In this document: positions 63,217-64,000 of the stretch, in pieces
How positions within the stretch are numbered: position 1 is the stretch's first letter
Layout of the letters: every line of letters starts with the position of its first letter
DNA from: Chryseobacterium sp. MYb264
Lineage (GTDB): Bacteria > Bacteroidota > Bacteroidia > Flavobacteriales > Weeksellaceae
Assembly (NCBI RefSeq): GCF_035974275.1
Contig: NZ_CP142422.1
Location: 5,146,001-5,210,000 of the forward strand
Direction: 5' to 3'
DNA: 64,000 bases
The notes under the pieces: model-generated
Told to the model about the DNA's origin: nothing
Database searches by the model: none
The model's input: only the letters and a program-made list of their open reading frames with translations
Translations under genes and position numbers: made by a program

Positions 63217-63999
63217 ATGAATAAATTTTTATTAAGAGCACTGGTTTTAGCCTCAGTAAATATTGCAATGTTTGCCAACGCGCAATTCAGAACCCGAAAC
63301 AGAATGGACAAATTGGAAGAATTTGATGAGCAGAAGTTCAGTTGGGGTTTTTATCTGAATGGTAATAAACTAGACTACCGTATTGTTCTTAACCCTACAT
63401 ACGGTATGAAGGATAACCAAAATCTTGTGACATCTAAAGAAAGCTACAGCTTCGGGGCGGGTCTTATCGCTAAGTGGAGACTGAACGATTATCTGGATGT
63501 AAGATTGGAACCGGGCTTACAATTTGGTCAGAGAGAGCTGCACTTTAATACGCAGTCTAATGACTTTTATCAAAATGGTACTTTGACTACTCCTGCATTC
63601 ACACCGATTGCGTTAACAGAAAAAGATAAAATCAGACAGATCAAATCCACATTGGTGGATATCCCTGTCATGCTGGAACTGCACGGTCACCGATGGTATA
63701 ACTCAAGACCTTACGTAGCGGCAGGGGTAAATTATATTGTCAATCTTCAGTCGAATGCGGATTCTACGGATGACAATCTTCAGCAGGTTTTCAGATCTAC
63801 GACACATAACTTTGCCTGGTCTGCAGAATTGGGGATCCAGCTTTACTTTAATAAGTTTAAGTTGACACCGGCCATCAGAGGTACATTCATTATGAATAAT
63901 GAGATTGTAGCAGATAATGCTGCGACTCCTCCGTACTGGACTTCAGCGATGTCGACCCTTCAGACAAGAGCGGTTATGTTCGTCCTGAAATTTGAATAA
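63217..63999 (+). CDS. porT: PorT-family outer-membrane protein of the type IX secretion system
   Basis: Protein of 260 aa, complete at the right edge. Signal peptide (VNIAMFANAQ), then 'FSWGFYLNGNKLDYRIVLNPTYG', 'SYSFGAGLIAKWRLNDYLDVRLEPGLQFGQRELHF', 'STLVDIPVMLELHGHRWYNSRPYVAAGVNYIVNL' and a terminal beta strand ending in Phe, an eight-strand-like barrel. ubiE followed by porT is a known flavobacterial arrangement. PorT (SprT) is required for T9SS secretion and gliding. Confidence 0.88.
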   Translation: MNKFLLRALVLASVNIAMFANAQFRTRNRMDKLEEFDEQKFSWGFYLNGNKLDYRIVLNPTYGMKDNQNLVTSKESYSFGAGLIAKWRLNDYLDVRLEPGLQFGQRELHFNTQSNDFYQNGTLTTPAFTPIALTEKDKIRQIKSTLVDIPVMLELHGHRWYNSRPYVAAGVNYIVNLQSNADSTDDNLQQVFRSTTHNFAWSAELGIQLYFNKFKLTPAIRGTFIMNNEIVADNAATPPYWTSAMSTLQTRAVMFVLKFE

Positions 64000-64000
64000 A

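Overview
The window is AT-rich bacterial chromosome from a member of the Bacteroidota, most likely a Chryseobacterium-like flavobacterium (Weeksellaceae). The evidence is TAnnTTTG-type -7 promoter boxes, SPI/SPII signals of flavobacterial type, HmuY-type heme uptake, a PorT homologue of the type IX secretion system, DUF3857 proteins, and the style of the core genes (lysS, gyrB, gltBD, trp). No rRNA, tRNA or CRISPR array was recognised.

Layout. 1-6.1 kb: heme acquisition operon on + (end of a TonB-dependent receptor, HmuY-like lipoprotein, HmuT/U/V ABC transporter, a SAM methyltransferase, HemS-type heme protein), ending in a strong terminator and followed by a ChaN-type heme-binding protein. 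7.2-13.3 kb: accessory zone with dispersed palindromic repeats, two paralogous secreted S74 proteins, IS5-family copy 1 and an exported peptide-deformylase-like protein whose metal Cys is Asp. 13.5-20 kb (minus): lactonase, two small unknowns, a second repeat zone, a nitroreductase-ohrR-ohr operon with a well-defined promoter/operator, a DUF4932-like protein and a serine hydrolase. 20.1-29.8 kb (minus): a long tryptophan operon, trpL-trpE-[four-helix bundle]-trpG-D-C-F-[RAYT transposase]-[unknown]-trpB-[DoxX-like]-trpA-lipB. A 23-residue leader peptide with three consecutive Trp codons and a terminator hairpin precede trpE, forming a complete ribosome-mediated attenuator. 29.8-34 kb: frameshifted cupin gene, two small lipoproteins (one a cytochrome c), rlmF, and a secreted protein with YadA-head-like repeats. 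34-47 kb: lysS, gltBD, cydAB, gyrB. 47-52.7 kb: two DUF3857/transglutaminase-like proteins (the second without catalytic residues), a DUF3298-like lipoprotein, a lipid kinase. 52.9-55.7 kb: a dicarboxylate symporter gene inactivated twice, by IS5-family copy 2 and by a nonsense codon. 55.8-64 kb: ggt, an SDR threonine dehydrogenase, a polysaccharide-deacetylase-fold pseudoenzyme, a metallophosphoesterase, a FabH-like enzyme, an unknown membrane protein, ubiE/menG and porT.

Main points. (1) The trp operon has a Bacteroidota promoter, a WWW leader peptide, an antiterminator pairing and a terminator that can all be read from sequence, while four non-trp genes have been inserted between its structural genes, three of them with overlapping start/stop codons. 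(2) A RAYT transposase bracketed by inverted REP-like palindromes sits inside this operon. (3) Degenerate heptanucleotide arrays lie both between genes and inside trpG and trpF. (4) Two apparently identical 1,469-bp IS copies in the same orientation, each with an ATTT target duplication, bracket 42 kb that includes essential genes. (5) Several proteins keep a fold but have lost or swapped catalytic residues (deformylase, transglutaminase, deacetylase). All calls come from reading the sequence; no database search was run.
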